DNA from: Dirofilaria immitis
Taxonomy: Eukaryota; Nematoda; Chromadorea; Rhabditida; Onchocercidae
Direction: 5' to 3'
NCBI GenBank assembly: GCA_024305405.1
Contig: JAKNDB010000087.1
Span: 6,016,501 to 6,080,500 of the forward strand
DNA length: 64,000 nucleotides
A program made the translations under genes and the position numbers. Shown piece after piece: positions 14,145-30,800 of the stretch. Under the pieces are notes generated by a model, which was not told where the DNA came from, ran no database searches, and saw nothing but the letters and a program-made list of their open reading frames with translations. Positions within the stretch are counted from its first letter, which is position 1; every line of letters begins with the position of its first letter.

Positions 14145-16822
14145 AAATGAGTTGACTATTTAATAAACCGATAAATTAAATTTTCTCATTTGTGGCTTTT
14201 ATTCATCGTCATAGAAGTAATTTATGTGAGTGACGAATAGACATTCTGAAAATTTCCTGACATGCAAAAAAATATTTTCGAATGCTACGATCTAAAAAGC
14301 TTTCCTTCCGAAAAGAAATGAATTCCATAGTTTTATGTTATAATGCCATTAGATATAAATTTTTCCAAAAAAATAAGATATCAATGCTCATGTCACGCCT
14401 TTTGATCGTCGATAACATATCATATTCAGCTGTTTTCTTATGTCGCAAATTGCTATCCAGGATGATGTATTTTCTGATTTCAGAAGAATTCGTCTAAACA
14501 TTTGAACCTGATAGTATCAGTTGGCAATCTATTATCATTGATGCTCATCCATATGGAAAAATTGGTCATCAATTGGAGACACCGGTGTTATCTCTTGTCC
14601 ATTCGATGAATTTCTTCCATACAATTTTACAATAAAATTTTCAAATCGCAATAAAATGGTTTGGAAAGGAGAAAGAGATTTCAATACTTTGCTTCTAGGA
14701 TTCAATAGTGTATTTTATCTTAAGTGCACTTCGAGACTTATCATTGTAATCGAACGAAGAAGAAATAATCATTGGCATTAAAGCTTGAAATCCCTTGCTA
14801 TAATAAAATTATGTTCCTATGAATTAGTTATTTCTACATAAATAAATAATTCTAGAAAATTAAGTCAATCTGATCAGGTCGGTTTAACATTTAATTAAAT
14901 CATAGTATCAAACTAAAACAGTTACAAAAACTATGTAGAAAAATTTTTAACTTTTAATTATTTTTAATTAGTAATTATTTCCTAGTTGTTTGGCTAGAAG
15001 GATCAAAGTTCCTTAAAGTCAATTTTATGAAGTTCTATAATGCTTGACCATTAAAGAATCATCCATTTCTAACGTTCTTATTAACATCTGCAATATTGAT
15101 GGAAAACTGCTTAATCATTTTGCAACAATAATTCCTGGTTTTGAAATATTAGATTTTGTTTGTTTATATGTTTAAATCTTTGCAATTTCTACTTACTAGA
15201 TATTCTGGAATATCTAGTCTGGAATATCTGTCAGTTATTTCTGGAAATAAAGTTCAACAAGTCTACAATTACATTCTCCAAATATTGGCATCTAATGAAT
15301 GTTATTGAATTTCAATTTTAAAACTCGAAGTAGAATTTTATATCAAATTGTTTCAGTGAGTTGTTAGTTTGAATCAAATTTTCTGTTTAGAATTAATAGA
15401 ATTAAGAAGACATAAAATTTAATCAGTTTTCAACCATGAAAATTTCTATCTCATATTCACATCATAATTCAATTATACATAATGACAAAATGATACAGAT
15501 GCGAATGTTATTGCGGAAATTGACGGATATAATTCTTTCCTACAAAAATTTTAATATCCTTCAGTTTATCCATCGTTTTTTATATCATTTTTGGGATCCA
15601 AATACGTATATGTCATGACGGAAAAGTCGCGGAATTTCTTTGAATTATGAAATGTGAAGCAACCTGTGTTCAAAAAATTCAAGAAGGTTGCTGATTATGG
15701 AATAGTGGATTATTGTCTTCTACTTTTATCTTCTCTAAAGATGATTCCTAGAGCTATCTTTGATGAAGATATGAAGGATGTGATTCGTTTTATTATCGAT
15801 GATGGCATTGGACGTTTAATTATCATTTTTAAAAATTTTATCAATTTCTATATTGATTACTAATTGAGGAAGTGACTTAGAAGTCATACATTGAACTAAT
15901 GTAAAGATAATTACAGTTTTGCATTGTCGAATTTTTTTATTTTACATTGCGACACATTGTCAAGGGAAATTGTATATTATGTATTATTTTAATGTTCATT
16001 TCTTATTTTCCGTTTTCAATTTTTTTCTTTTCCACTTATTTAAATCTATTTTAAACTAAGGAAATGATGTCAGACAATTTGCGAATTTGAATGATTTTTT
16101 TATTTGAATTAAAATGAGCCATGAAGCAGCAGAAATATCCCGCGATAACAACAGTACGATTGGCCCAAATTATTTATGAAGTATAATGTAAATTCTTATT
16201 CAAGAAAGACGCAACGCATAATATGTAGCATACACTCCCTATGTTTAAATTAAGTCTTGCTATTGAGGTCCTAGGCCCGGATGATTAGAAAGATAGAAAA
16301 AGTATATATAGTTCTTTCACTTTTTGTGCTATGATTAATTACCGTTGGATGTAAATAAATAAACTGAAATCAAACCGAAATTATACTGAAGCCCACCAAT
16401 TTATGAAAAACGAAGAACTGAAAAAATCGATAGTTTTTTTCCAATCTATTCTAAAAAAATTGGTACTAAAACATCGGGACTCTTTTTTTTGAAATAATTT
16501 CTCTCAAATTTCATTTCAGATTAAAAATCAAGGCTTCATCTTGAGCTTTTTTATATTAGGAGGCTCAGGCTATAATTTTCAGCATTCCTCTCGGATATTT
16601 AACATTAAATGTATTCCACATTACATGCAACAAGTTTGACCTTTCGAAAACAACAAAAATTAAAAATTTCATAAAAAGCAATTCATTTATGTTACCAATG
16701 TTCGCATTACATATGATAATAACTATAACCTTATGCTATTATTCAATTTTTCAGAATTTTTGTCGAAAAAAAACAAGATTTAAAACTGAAATTAGCAAAA
16801 ATTTTAATTAATTTCCTTGAAA

Positions 16823-17567
16823 ATGGCGCAAAACCGACATATCGAAATCACTATAACCGCTTATTCTGCTTTTTTCATCGGTTTCTGTATCTCGGCAATA
16901 TGTGCAAACGCCAGTATCATAAATGAGGAAAATGACGAAGCTGTTCGTTTGTATTTATTTTTAAAAAATTTATAGAATCTTTAAAGCTATAAAATAAACA
17001 ATATAATTCATTCATAATATATCAATGGAAGAAAATAAGCCAATAACTTATCTGTTCAGAATTTCTTGTAAGAATATAAGCGCTATTTGTCGTCCAAAGA
17101 TTTCACAGTAATAAAAAGGTTTGAGTACCATAATTGCAATATTTTATTCTTGATTCTTGCAGCACACGTATTACGCATAGAGTCAAGTTTTGGAATCTCT
17201 GTTGTCTTTAGAAGTATTTCGAAGATTACTAGACGTTTAAAAAATTCATTTGGTATGGGATAATTCCCCACGCAAATGTTTCCAAAGACGTTTTACTGAT
17301 TTTTTTGGTTTTCCTTTGATTTTATTAATCTTTTTGAAATTTTAGGGTAATGAGAATAGAAAAGATTGGTATGCAACACTGTTGAAGTCAAAACCACAAT
17401 TTGGATTTGAACGTGATTCCCGTTCCCATGCCAAGCCAACATTTATTCGTTTCGGCAAGCGAGATTTCGATGCTTACGATCCCAACCTTTTAACATTAAA
17501 TGAGTTATGTCTGGATTACAAAAATCACAGAGTGATTCGAGTTTATAATCATTTCATTCATAATTGA
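16823..17567 (+). CDS. flp-4: FMRFamide-like neuropeptide precursor, flp-4 type
   Basis: Secreted precursor of an RFamide neuropeptide. Exon 1 (16823-16942) encodes a start, a hydrophobic signal sequence (AYSAFFIGFCISAICANA) and an acidic spacer. Exon 2 (17346-17567) encodes the peptide and tail. The single recognisable peptide is SHAKPTFIRFG followed by KR: Gly is the amide donor and KR the convertase site. KPTFIRFamide is the hallmark of nematode FLP-4 peptides. The precursor is about 113 residues with one copy, fewer than many flp genes. The reading is phase-consistent across a GT-AG intron with no frameshift. The 33-residue acidic to neutral tail after KR has no second RFG. Expressed in neurons, by family knowledge. 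It is convergent with the LDH gene 735 bp downstream. Confidence 0.72.
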
Positions 17568-18301
17568 GGAAACTGATGCTCAACTCTTACGATATTATTT
17601 TAACCTGCTAATATTGAAAGGGATGGTCATTTAATCATATCATTAAAGCCTAAAATTTTTTTGTTAATCTTTCCGTTATAATAATTATATCAGCAAAAAT
17701 CAATGTGTTCGGTGAAGCAATACTTTTCTAATCAATGATTTGAATAGACTGAGGTTCCAAAGGGTAATAGTTGAGATGATACGAAGTGAAAATTATCAAA
17801 ATCAGTTTTGCAAGAAATTTAGAGAAATACCAGTTTAAAAATATTTGCACCTCGGATAATTTATGTATATATCAAATTTGCACAAATAGTTCTAAAGAAG
17901 TTGGATAAACTGACTATTTAATTCATTAATAAATGATTAACACTCGCAAACTCGACAAAACGTGAACCTTAAAGAAATATAGTTATAAAATAAATCCAGG
18001 TACACATTATAGCAATAGATAAAGAAACATATGCAGTAGGACAGTATTTTCTATTTTTAAGTTATTTTTATCCGAAATTTGAAAGGTATATAAAACGCTT
18101 TGTAAGCAAAGTATTAGGAGAATAGAGTCTTTAAATTCTACTAATTATCACTCAGTGCAAAATAAATGATCGTTACAAAATGAAAAGGAAGTAGTGTTAA
18201 TGCTGAATCTATCTTTTTAATTCATTTTTATCAAGATTCATTTGAGAAATTATGAATATTAAGTTTCATCATCATAAAAATGTACTATCATGCTATTTTC
18301 T
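17568..18301. other. Convergent intergenic region
   Basis: Separates the 3' ends of the neuropeptide gene and the LDH gene. AT-rich, presumably holding both 3' UTRs. No open frame or repeat of note. Confidence 0.6.
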
Positions 18302-21639
<3,338 letters not shown>

Positions 21640-21646
<7 letters not shown>

Positions 21647-21656
21647 CCTAAAATAA
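21640..21656 (-). other. Trans-splice-like acceptor at the LDH start
   Basis: On the - strand TTTTATTTTAG is followed by G and the ATG at 21646. The protein it begins (MSETVQALFKEI) aligns with the N-terminus of nematode LDH, so this is the start rather than an internal exon. The acceptor is most simply a spliced-leader site. Confidence 0.55.
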
Positions 21657-22810
21657 AATAAAATCCAATCTTATATTTACTAACATTAAATTTGGTCCAG
21701 TGTCTATGTTTCGGTTTATTTGCCCATTCACTTTTTGCTTCTTCTCAATTTCCCCATCAAACTTTTTCAACTTTTAAATAGTCCGAAACAAAAAGGAAAG
21801 GAACGATATGACAATGAAGTGTAATTCTGCTCATCTTAAATGCCTGCAAGAGACATATACACATGACGTTCTCAAGGTCCTTTCAAATCAGTGCGCATCA
21901 ATCGATACTCTTTCGTTTTAAGTGCAGAATAAAATTGGCAAAATTAAATGAGGTTCTTAATCGTATCCTAACAAGTTTGAAATTTCGCACCAGTGAAACA
22001 ATGCCTATTCAGAAATAAGAGTCTTCGGAAAATTTGATAAAAAATAATTTTAAAATAATCATATCGAACCAGCAAAATAAATGAACTGCTCACAGCATCA
22101 ATACGAGTATTTCCCATAAGCTTTTAATTCCTATAGGCGATGACCTAAATTGTCGATACCGTATTTACGCAATTACCCTTTCTATTTGAGCTAACAAATG
22201 ATAGCAACTGTTGGAATAAACTATGAACTTTTGTCAGAAATATTTTTATTAACAACGGATTTCACACTTCTTCCACAAATCCTTATCACATTTCCTGATT
22301 CTTATTCAGATAAAACTAACAAAATACTGTTAAGCTAAAATGCTTGAAAATCTCAGGTAACATCAAGTAATGGTTTCTCATAATTTTTTTATTCAAATTT
22401 GCATAAGTTCCAAAAAGAAAAAACCTTAAGTATGAGCTAATTAAAAAAAAAAACTCGATATTATATGGGAAATTCCGCTATTAAGACTCGATTGCAGGAT
22501 TGGAAATTTGAATCTACAAGAGTAAACAACATTACAGGTATGGATGCAGTAGAAGATTGGCAAAGTGCCGGTGGAAGGGGAAGATGAGGAGAGGAGAAAT
22601 GAGAAATAATTTCTGAGCTTCCAGAAGGAGATCAGCAGCCTGATATAATGTGACCTACTAGTATAACTTTGTGCTGTCCGTGCGTGCCTTCGAGCTCGTC
22701 CTCTCAATATCTATCCCAAGCTGAGAGCGTACATATGTGGCATGCACCACAGCATCCGATGCAAATTCAACTTAGTTCGCTAGGGTGCTTGGACATAAAT
22801 CAAAGAAATG

Positions 22811-22860
22811 TTTCATCTCTTTCTCTTTCTCTCTCTCTCTTTCTTTCTCTTCTCTTTTTC
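22811..22860 (+). repeat. Pyrimidine (TC-rich) low-complexity tract
   Basis: About 50 bases composed almost only of T and C with CTCTCT runs, roughly 1.2 kb upstream of the LDH start. Such tracts can be GAGA-type promoter elements on the other strand, but nothing further supports that here. Confidence 0.8.
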
Positions 22861-25800
22861 CTATTCCATGAATCATCACTAATGGAAAAGAATTTTACAA
22901 CTGTAGTAAAATTATCATTTAAAAAATATCATGAAAATATTCCATGTGCAGAAGAATCATAGTGATAAATGGCCAAAAGAGAATAGCAAAAATGTGCTTT
23001 GCTAAATATCGAGAAAAAAGAAAAGAAACATTAAAATCCATTCAAATTATATATATATTTTTATTAAACAAACGAGAATGGTGAATGTCTTGAAAGGGAA
23101 AATAGAAAATGAAATCGTTGTTCTAATTAGCATAAAGAGGAATCGTTGATGAAGAGTTTTCGTATTTCCATCAAGAAAACTTGCACTTTATGTTACAGGA
23201 AGCAAATATTTCTGTTTTTCTTTTATGTAACTATAAAAAATTCTACATAAGTGCAATGTGGAAGTATCTGTGCCTCCTCCGATACTTCGCAGTAATTAAA
23301 TATTTTAATAAATCCTTCAGGAGACTGATACACATGGTAACATTTATCCGTACATGTAAACTAATCTACTAGATACCAACTGTTTTAGTAATTGCATTTC
23401 CTATAGAAAAAGAAACATTCTTATCCAGTCAGATTCCGGATACGAAAGAGAAATTTCAAACCATCATTCCAGAAGAAGTTATGTATTAAAGTTTATTTTC
23501 CGCGTAAAACCGGCCAGATTCATATTTGAGGCGCTCGATAAAAGACTCTTAATAGTAGTGCTGGGAGAGGTAAATGTCTTCATCGTTCTTTGCGAAGAGA
23601 AATGACTGAAAGCACGAGTGATGATTCAGAGAGAGCAAAGATGGAAAGAGTACAGTTCACGGCTCCTACTAGGTCACTCTGTCAACAGAAAATGCTAACA
23701 GTCGCAATCTTATGACAACTATCTCAGAGTTTAATTACCAGGAGAATATGGGACTATCCAAGGATACTAATGTCATTATTTTTAAGTAGCATATCAGGAA
23801 TTAATATACTAAGTAATCATAAACGTGTGCATATTATTAGTAAAAATGTTTAATAGTGATTATGAACTTGAAGAAAGAAGATTTGCTGATTTGAATAAAG
23901 AGGAATGCACTGAGTACTGCTACCATTGAGAAAGAAATCGGCCGAATTCTTGAAAAGAAAAAGGAATTGAAAAGGAAGAAATCCGTTTGCTAAATGTAAT
24001 TATAGATGAATAATAAATAATTGTCCGTATTGCCATAAAAAAAGATAAGCTGCAGCGATGTATTTTCAAAAGAATTTAATGAATTTAAATTAGCTTCTTT
24101 TTCCTTGGGGAAGGAAACATCCGTAATGTGAAGGACAACGATATTATTGACATTTCATCACATCGGCAAAGATCAATAGAACAGTAAATGAAGATGGCAG
24201 GTGTGCGCATAGAAATAATATTTAGTAAAACATATATATTGCTGAAGAGTGATCATCTAAGGCAGTAGGTTAAGTATAGTCAATATCATGATGACAGCGA
24301 CATGGAAATCACATGCTGTTATCGAATATCTTCTACTTCATCGGTAAGATCCATTAGGGTGATATTTCAATGAAGAAATAATAAAACATGTGACGAACGT
24401 AATTAATCAAATGAAATTGCAAGATTTCAATTTCGATTTGCAATCTGTCTTTCGTTTATTACTTACCGTTGAGAATAGTGCGTAAATATAGGGAATATAT
24501 TTATGAAAGACAAAACAAAAAAAAGGAACGGATAAGGTCAAAAAATTTTTGAAGAATATGTTTGGTTCTTGTATAGCAATATCGAAAGGATTTGAATCTA
24601 AATTTGAAGTATTTCTTTCATCGTATCATATATACAAAATGCCAAAAACATAAAAATAAATGTGAAAAAATGCCTAATGAAAGCCTGAAAAATTTTAGTA
24701 CGAAATTACAAAAAGTTGAAACTTATCTTCGTTGTATATTAGATGATAGTAATAGTCTACTTTGTATTTGGGTATTAGAAAAAGGTCGAAGAAATTGCAA
24801 CCAAAAACAGCTGAAAATAATTGATTTTAACTTTATAAAACACTATACAACTAGTTTCATCTTAATTGGGCATTGAAAAAGGAAATCGCAATAAATTTTT
24901 TATTATGAAGACGGATAGACAATGAAGAGAAAATGTTATTTGTTTCAGTCTGATAATATTTAAATATAAGTTTCCAATCCATCTTTTGATTAAGATAGAA
25001 GCTCTGAAAATTTTCGGTTTTTTCAAAGAAGTGCGGTTTCGTGCCACTATCAGAAATTTTTTTCAGTCATTTATCCAGGTGAAAATTCTTATTTCCCATT
25101 TAACTTATGTTCAAAAGTCAGTCTGAAGTATCATATCACGTTTGGTCTTTGATTTTATCAGAAAAAAAATTTTTATTGGGTAATGCATTTAATCGTCAAA
25201 TGGTAATTTCAAAAAATAAGATCTCTAATCTTGAATTAATGATTTTAGGTTAAATCATTGATCAGTACTTAAGAACAAAAGAATTTCCTGCATTTTCATT
25301 TTCAGCGAAGCCTCCATTTTCCCAAATTTTCAGGACATCTCAGATAAAAATTTCCTTTACAAATCAGCAGGAATCGCAAAACGAAGTACAATTGTGTTGT
25401 CCCAATTGAGGGACTTACCTTCTTCTTTTCAAATTTCGTAGGTTAAACGATCTCAATTTTAGTGGAAATCGTGAGAGCGCACAAAATTATTAGGATCGAA
25501 AGAAATGTTTGAAATAAATTGTTTACTTTTATTTAGATAGTCATTAATAAGACTACATGAGAATTGAAAGTGCTACATGAGAATGGATCAATATGCTTTA
25601 AACTCTAAGCACTTTTTTTCCCATTGATACCAGCTTCCATGAATCCGTCTACCAATATGTCTGACTCGACATTGTTCATCATCACGAGACTCTTCATTGA
25701 ATTGTGATAAAAAGTATGACCTCTGTACTATTTAGGAGTATGCACATATTTATATACGTAGATTACAGACGCACACATATGCGCATGCACGTCTAAACAT

Positions 25801-28800
25801 ACACATACGGAAGGAATTAATTACGTCGCTTCAAACTTGTTTTTTGCGAACAAAACATGGCAATCTTCTTAAAAACGAAGAAAGAAGATAAGAAAGGAAA
25901 TTGCAGAATGGAATGAATTAAAAATGAAAAAGAAATAGAATTATTTTTCAGAGTTGTCGAATACCTTCGGTTTTTAAGCGATGGATTTATTTGGATAGAA
26001 GAAACTTCTTCCATCTCAGTTATACAATTCCATTGTTGGTAATCAAATAATGAATATCAAGATATAAAGATGAGAGATTATTTCTGTCACTGCATGTTGA
26101 GTTCCAAAATATCCTTTCTCTGCACAATTATTCATAGAGATTCTAATTCGTTTAGTTAAATTAAAAATTAATTTGTAAGTGGAAGAGATTCCTATTACGA
26201 TGAAAGATTATGCTTGAAATATCCCTTCTCTGGTCAAAAAAAAAAGGCTCGAAAGACAGCTACAATAGGAATACGAGAGGACGCGAAAGTGGTTGCAGAT
26301 GAGGATGGTGATGTGAATATAAATGCGGATGATGGGAAAGTTATTGGACAGAAAGTTATGTGAAAAGTAATGATCGAAATTATTCTCTGAGATTTGAGTT
26401 TATCATGCAGTTTGGAATCAAAGGATATCAAGGTAAACTAGAAATGGAATATATTTCTGGAGTGATGACGTGATTTCCCAGCGGAGAAATTGAGTTGAAA
26501 AAAATCGAGATTATTTTTTCAGTTTTCAGCTTATTACTCTCAACAGTAAGTTAAGTCGAATCTGATTTTTAAGCTTCTACTTTCACAAATCGAACTTGCT
26601 TTTACTTTCGAATTCTAATTAATTAATTAAAGTACAGCTTGCAAAAATGAATTTTATTATGACTTTCTCTGTTTTAGATTTCGAAAAAGTGAAAAAAGGT
26701 AGCAAAGCATCTCGAATGATGAAAAACTTCATAATGTCAATCTGCTCACAAAGAAAAATGCAAAAATCTAATCTTTTTCTTTTTTATATCTGAAGAGAAG
26801 GAAAGGATGCCGATGAAATTGAAGTAGTACGATTCTGAGAATCATACTGCTTAGGAGAACTTTTAAATTGATTACCACTGAAATAATGCATCATCCCAAT
26901 AATGAAAATAGTCTTTGCGTTGAAGGAAAATGCAAAAGTGGTTGCTATGTGAAATGATGTTGTTGAAATCGGCCGTTACTATGATATGCTTTACCTGGTT
27001 AGTAGTGAGGAAAGTAATAGATGAAAAAAATAAGAGACAAAAAAATTTAACTATCCCTAATTAAATTTTTGTTCTAAAATAATTTTGCGATTTCACCTGC
27101 CAAATTTATTAGATTGGAAATCAAGCACCAAATATTATGTCTTCAATTCAGATCTCTCGTTCTTTTTTGTTTTGAACATCATTGAAATTAATATGGAAGA
27201 TAAATATTCCCATCTTTCACATCATTTCAAGCAAATTGGAAGTTGACGAGAATTTTGAATTTCAAAATTACTTGAAAAATTTTTTGAAATATAAGGAGTT
27301 GAAATGTATTTGAAAAGGAATGCATTTCAATGTCTCGAATTTGAATATCTGCCAACAAAATCCCTAACACATTTGTGCACTCTCGCGATTTTGAGCATTG
27401 ATTCTTTTATGTTTTCTTTATTTTGATCTTCCTTTGTTGACATTTTTAATGTTGTGAAAGAAAAAGAAAGTGCCATTAAATTACAAATCTTTGAAAATTT
27501 GTGTAAAAATATATTTTTGAAGTTCCTGGAAATTTAAAAGGTAAGTGTGTTTTCGCTGATTCATCATAAACATAACGCATGAAAAAATTTCAACTTACGA
27601 TAGCGACATTTCTTTTTGTTCTTCGCTATTCCAACTTTTAAGATTAAATTTAACTGAAAATCAATGATTCTGAGAAATTGAAAATAAAGTTTCTAAGCTG
27701 GACAAAAATTATTAAAATTGCTGTAATAAACAGAAATATGAAGACAACATATGAAAACTTTAACCATTCAAATAAAATTTTATTTCAAAATGCTTAGAGC
27801 CGCTCACAATTACAATTACTTTCCGGGAATTTGATTTTAATTACGAAATTTTTTAATACAATTCAGATATATTCTTCAGAAATCAAATTTTCGTAGAATT
27901 TGAAAACACATAGAAAGCGTAACGCATATTTCGATTAATGATTAGGAGAAAAGTTGAATTTTTAATTAAAGTTTAATATGGTGAATCATTTTAAATACCA
28001 TTTTAGATCCAAAACCAAAGTGATCCGTAAAATAAAAATGGTTCTTCTCAAAGCTTATATGAAAAATAAAATATTGTGCAAGTTTGTTCTCAAGTCATAA
28101 ATAATATCAATTCATTAAATTTTTCATTTCAAAATTTGCGAAAATTTTTTCCGCAAATATTCAGTCTTAAGCAACGAATCGCATGGTAGTTTATTTTTCA
28201 TATTGCCTTCAAATCGAAAAGCTCGATGGCAAAAATATTTTTCAGAGGGCATTGTTTCAAATTAATTCAGAAAAGATTATTTCTCCTATTTTAGAATTCA
28301 GCTAAGACAAAATTTAGCAGAGACTTGCAAGTTATAAGTTTAAACAAAAATACAAAAAACTTAGACATAAAAAAGATTCGAGGTTTTTGTGAGGATTTTT
28401 GACTGAATTTACTTTCTTTATAGCTTGTGAAGCTTTAGAACTTTTAATACATTATTGGAATTTTTAACTTAGTATTAATGAAAAATTTGTTAGAATTTGA
28501 TTAATTGCTAGAAACTGATTAAAACCTTAAATTAATTAAAGCAAGTAATGATCTAAATGAGGCGAACTTAAAATCAAATTAGTAAGGAGCGTTTCGGATT
28601 AGCTACCAAGCACCACGTGTTTTAGATTCAGATACGGATAATAAACAAACTGTAACCGAACACCGGTAACCACTGTTATCAGAGGAATAGACTGATGCGT
28701 CATGACATTTTCACTGATTTATTTTTTTTAAAACATTATGAAATGTTGAATTTGCAAATTTTTAAAAACTTTCATAAAGCCATTTTAGATTATTTATTTC

Positions 28801-30200
28801 GGTTTCACTAAAGCAATCTTTTTGTTGCTTGATATATCGACTGCTATTAATTACGACACAGCAAAAAAATTTTTGAGATTCAAAGTAGTTAAATTTCCTT
28901 TTTCTTTACTTTAGACTTGCACACTTATTGAATCAAACCAAGGTGCAAATCGTTTCTCGAAATTCAAAAATTTTAACGAGAAACAGTATTTATAAAGTCT
29001 AAAGTCTAAACTATGCTCTGGTTTTTGTATTTGGGAAGTTAATATTTGATTTCATAAACAAATAATTGAAATAGCACAGTTTGTTCATGCATATGACAAA
29101 GTTTTATTTTCAATTTACATGTTGACACATCGACTGGTATTAGTATGCATATGTTAAGTGAAGCACAGAATTTCTCTAGCAGCCTCTGTGTATAAAATTG
29201 TTGCAAATTCTTGTTATGAGAGTAAATTAAAAGTTTAACTAAGTTTTCCCATACCGCAAATGAGTTTTGAACAATCAAAAAAAAAAAGTTACGGGCATGA
29301 CTACAAGCCAAAAAAAAAAACCTTATCAAACTAATTCCGCTCCTTCACCGTTTAATATCAACATTAAATAAATAAATAAAGACCTCATGTTTACTTTTAA
29401 CTGTCCGAAAAAGAAACAGGGCAACAAGTACGCACTCCCCAATATGTACAAAGAAATTTCTGTCAATTCACGACACCGTGAAGTTGAACGAATCAAAGTG
29501 TTTCAATTGCAAAATATATTGCGGTTACTGACAGCTCTATAACAGTTGCTGCATCATAGTTCTTTAAAAGAAGGCACTCACTCTATGATTCATCATACCA
29601 CTTCAATTCTTATCTCCTTGAGCACAACAAGAGCTATTTATTATTTTAGTATCGATTTCAAACAGTTTCACATACATTTCAAACGAAGAGGATGTACTTC
29701 TGCGTTTCGCTCTATTCAAACGGTTATAACATGAATAATTAAGATTTCATATAACAAATAGAGTGAATGATATGGAAAACATTAGCAGTACCATTGATTT
29801 ACGTACTAAATACTCGACAATTTAATTTTAATTTTAATTATGCTCAGTTGATAATGCTGCTTCTGTACGAGTGCTGCTATCAGGAGATTCATCGAAGGCA
29901 TTCGTTGATTCCTTCAATTTTATCATTCCTTCAATTTTATTAACATTTGTTGCATAACAGTATATTATTTGCATACCTCTGCCTTATTTTTAGCAGCTTG
30001 GCAAAATATGAAAGTTCTTCTATGAACTTATGAAATAGTACCTCACATATCCCATAAACATATCTCAAAGATGATCGGAATGAAAAGTTCAAAGATAATT
30101 TTACAAGGAAGATAAACAAAGATGATGAACGCTTGCCATTGGAATAGTTGCAACTTTCCAATTGATTTATTTGTACATGCTTTCAATTTCAATTCTTTCA

Positions 30201-30386
30201 AATAAGGAAGGAATATACTGTAACAGAAGTGAAGAATACACGCCAGTGAAGAATCAGCCAATCCGCAAGAGTTACGACACTTATCATGGGAAGGATGTGG
30301 AGAGCGTTAAGGTAACCAGAAAGGAAAGGATTCACCTATTCCAATCTGATTTCATCGAAATTACAATTAACATTATACTAAAGTAG
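30201..30386 (+). CDS. Possible terminal exon, unrecognised
   Basis: Open frame of about 60 codons behind CAAATAAG, an AAG acceptor like others in this window, reading KEGIYCNRSEEYTPVK and then a charged stretch to a stop at 30386. A donor-like GTTAAG|GTAACC lies inside. No family was recognised. The opposite strand is also open here with a hydrophobic reading, so the coding strand is uncertain. Confidence 0.2.
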   Translation, partial: NKEGIYCNRSEEYTPVKNQPIRKSYDTYHGKDVESVKVTRKERIHLFQSDFIEITINIILK

Positions 30387-30389
30387 ATA

Positions 30390-30623
30390 CTAATTGCATA
30401 AAAGAGATGAACATATAATCTCACCGCGTATTTCTGAATCCGTAACCTTGCTGAACGCCGGGACTTCAATTACCGTTGGCTGTGTGCCAAATACAAGATT
30501 TCTGTAGCATATGGAAGATATTGTCTTAGAATTATAATGCGCTATTGGGCCATAGTCGTTTTCAGATGAAGATGGTGATTGGTGTTTTGTTTCGGCTGTA
30601 TTCGTTTTTATAGTATGCATCAT
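30390..30623 (-). CDS. First exon of an unknown protein, divergent from eIF3F
   Basis: The frame starts at 30623 (MMHTIKTNTAETKH) and continues through an acidic/serine stretch and GTQPTVIEVPAFSKVTDSEIRG to a donor, CGCG|GTGAGAT, at about 30422. The composition (S, T, E, K, few hydrophobic runs) and the good donor make a real first coding exon plausible. The next exon was not found: nearby - strand acceptors close the frame quickly. The start lies 178 bp from the eIF3F start on the other strand, suggesting a shared promoter. No family recognised. Confidence 0.4.
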   Translation of the reverse strand: MMHTIKTNTAETKHQSPSSSENDYGPIAHYNSKTISSICYRNLVFGTQPTVIEVPAFSKVTDSEIRGEIICSSLLCN

Positions 30624-30800
30624 ACGTATCCTTCTAGTCCGTTAAAATATTGGCGGTGACAGCCACCAAAAATTATGTTTTCATTGATACTGAGTTACGA
30701 CGAGCCGATTTTCTCTGACGATGCGTCGCACGTGTTTTTGATTTGCATAATTCTAGTAAGATCTTCAAGAAAAGAATCTTCCTGGTTGGAAACAAGGAGG
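30624..30800. promoter_or_regulatory. Short divergent intergenic region (putative bidirectional promoter)
   Basis: 177 bp between the unknown - strand exon and the eIF3F start. It includes a GC-richer segment with GACGAGCCG and GATGCGTCGCACG. If both genes are real, both promoters must lie here or be embedded in 5' UTRs. An in-frame upstream ATG for eIF3F exists at 30675 but the conserved start is 30801. Confidence 0.35.

Larger units (their letters stand above)
9901..16822. other. Gene-poor AT-rich region with repeats
   Basis: About 7 kb with no recognisable gene. Open frames here (for example 10594-10848, 14282-14497, 15436-15618 and 15654-15863) have the amino-acid content of AT-rich noncoding DNA and no splice context. 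The definable content is a 29-bp tandem duplication near 12440 and the inverted/direct repeat cluster at 13645-14146. The right end (16.4-16.8 kb) is presumably upstream DNA of the neuropeptide gene. Confidence 0.6.
21657..30389. other. Long region without recognisable genes
   Basis: Nearly 9 kb in which I can support no gene. It starts with the LDH upstream DNA. A GC-richer patch at about 22670-22790 and a pyrimidine run at 22811-22860 are the only compositional breaks. Short frames at 24592-24876, 26234-26431, 29039-29329, 29546-29734 and 30043-30261 lack protein character or splice context. It may hold regulatory DNA or fast-evolving noncoding RNA that cannot be seen by eye. Confidence 0.5.

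Noticed and set aside
13645..14146. Calling the repeat cluster a defined transposon
   Set aside because: No transposase, no clear target-site duplication and no second copy in the window; left as a repeat.
22441..22962. Overlapping 88- and 97-codon frames on opposite strands
   Set aside because: They span a TC-rich low-complexity tract, which gives Ser/Leu-rich frames by chance.
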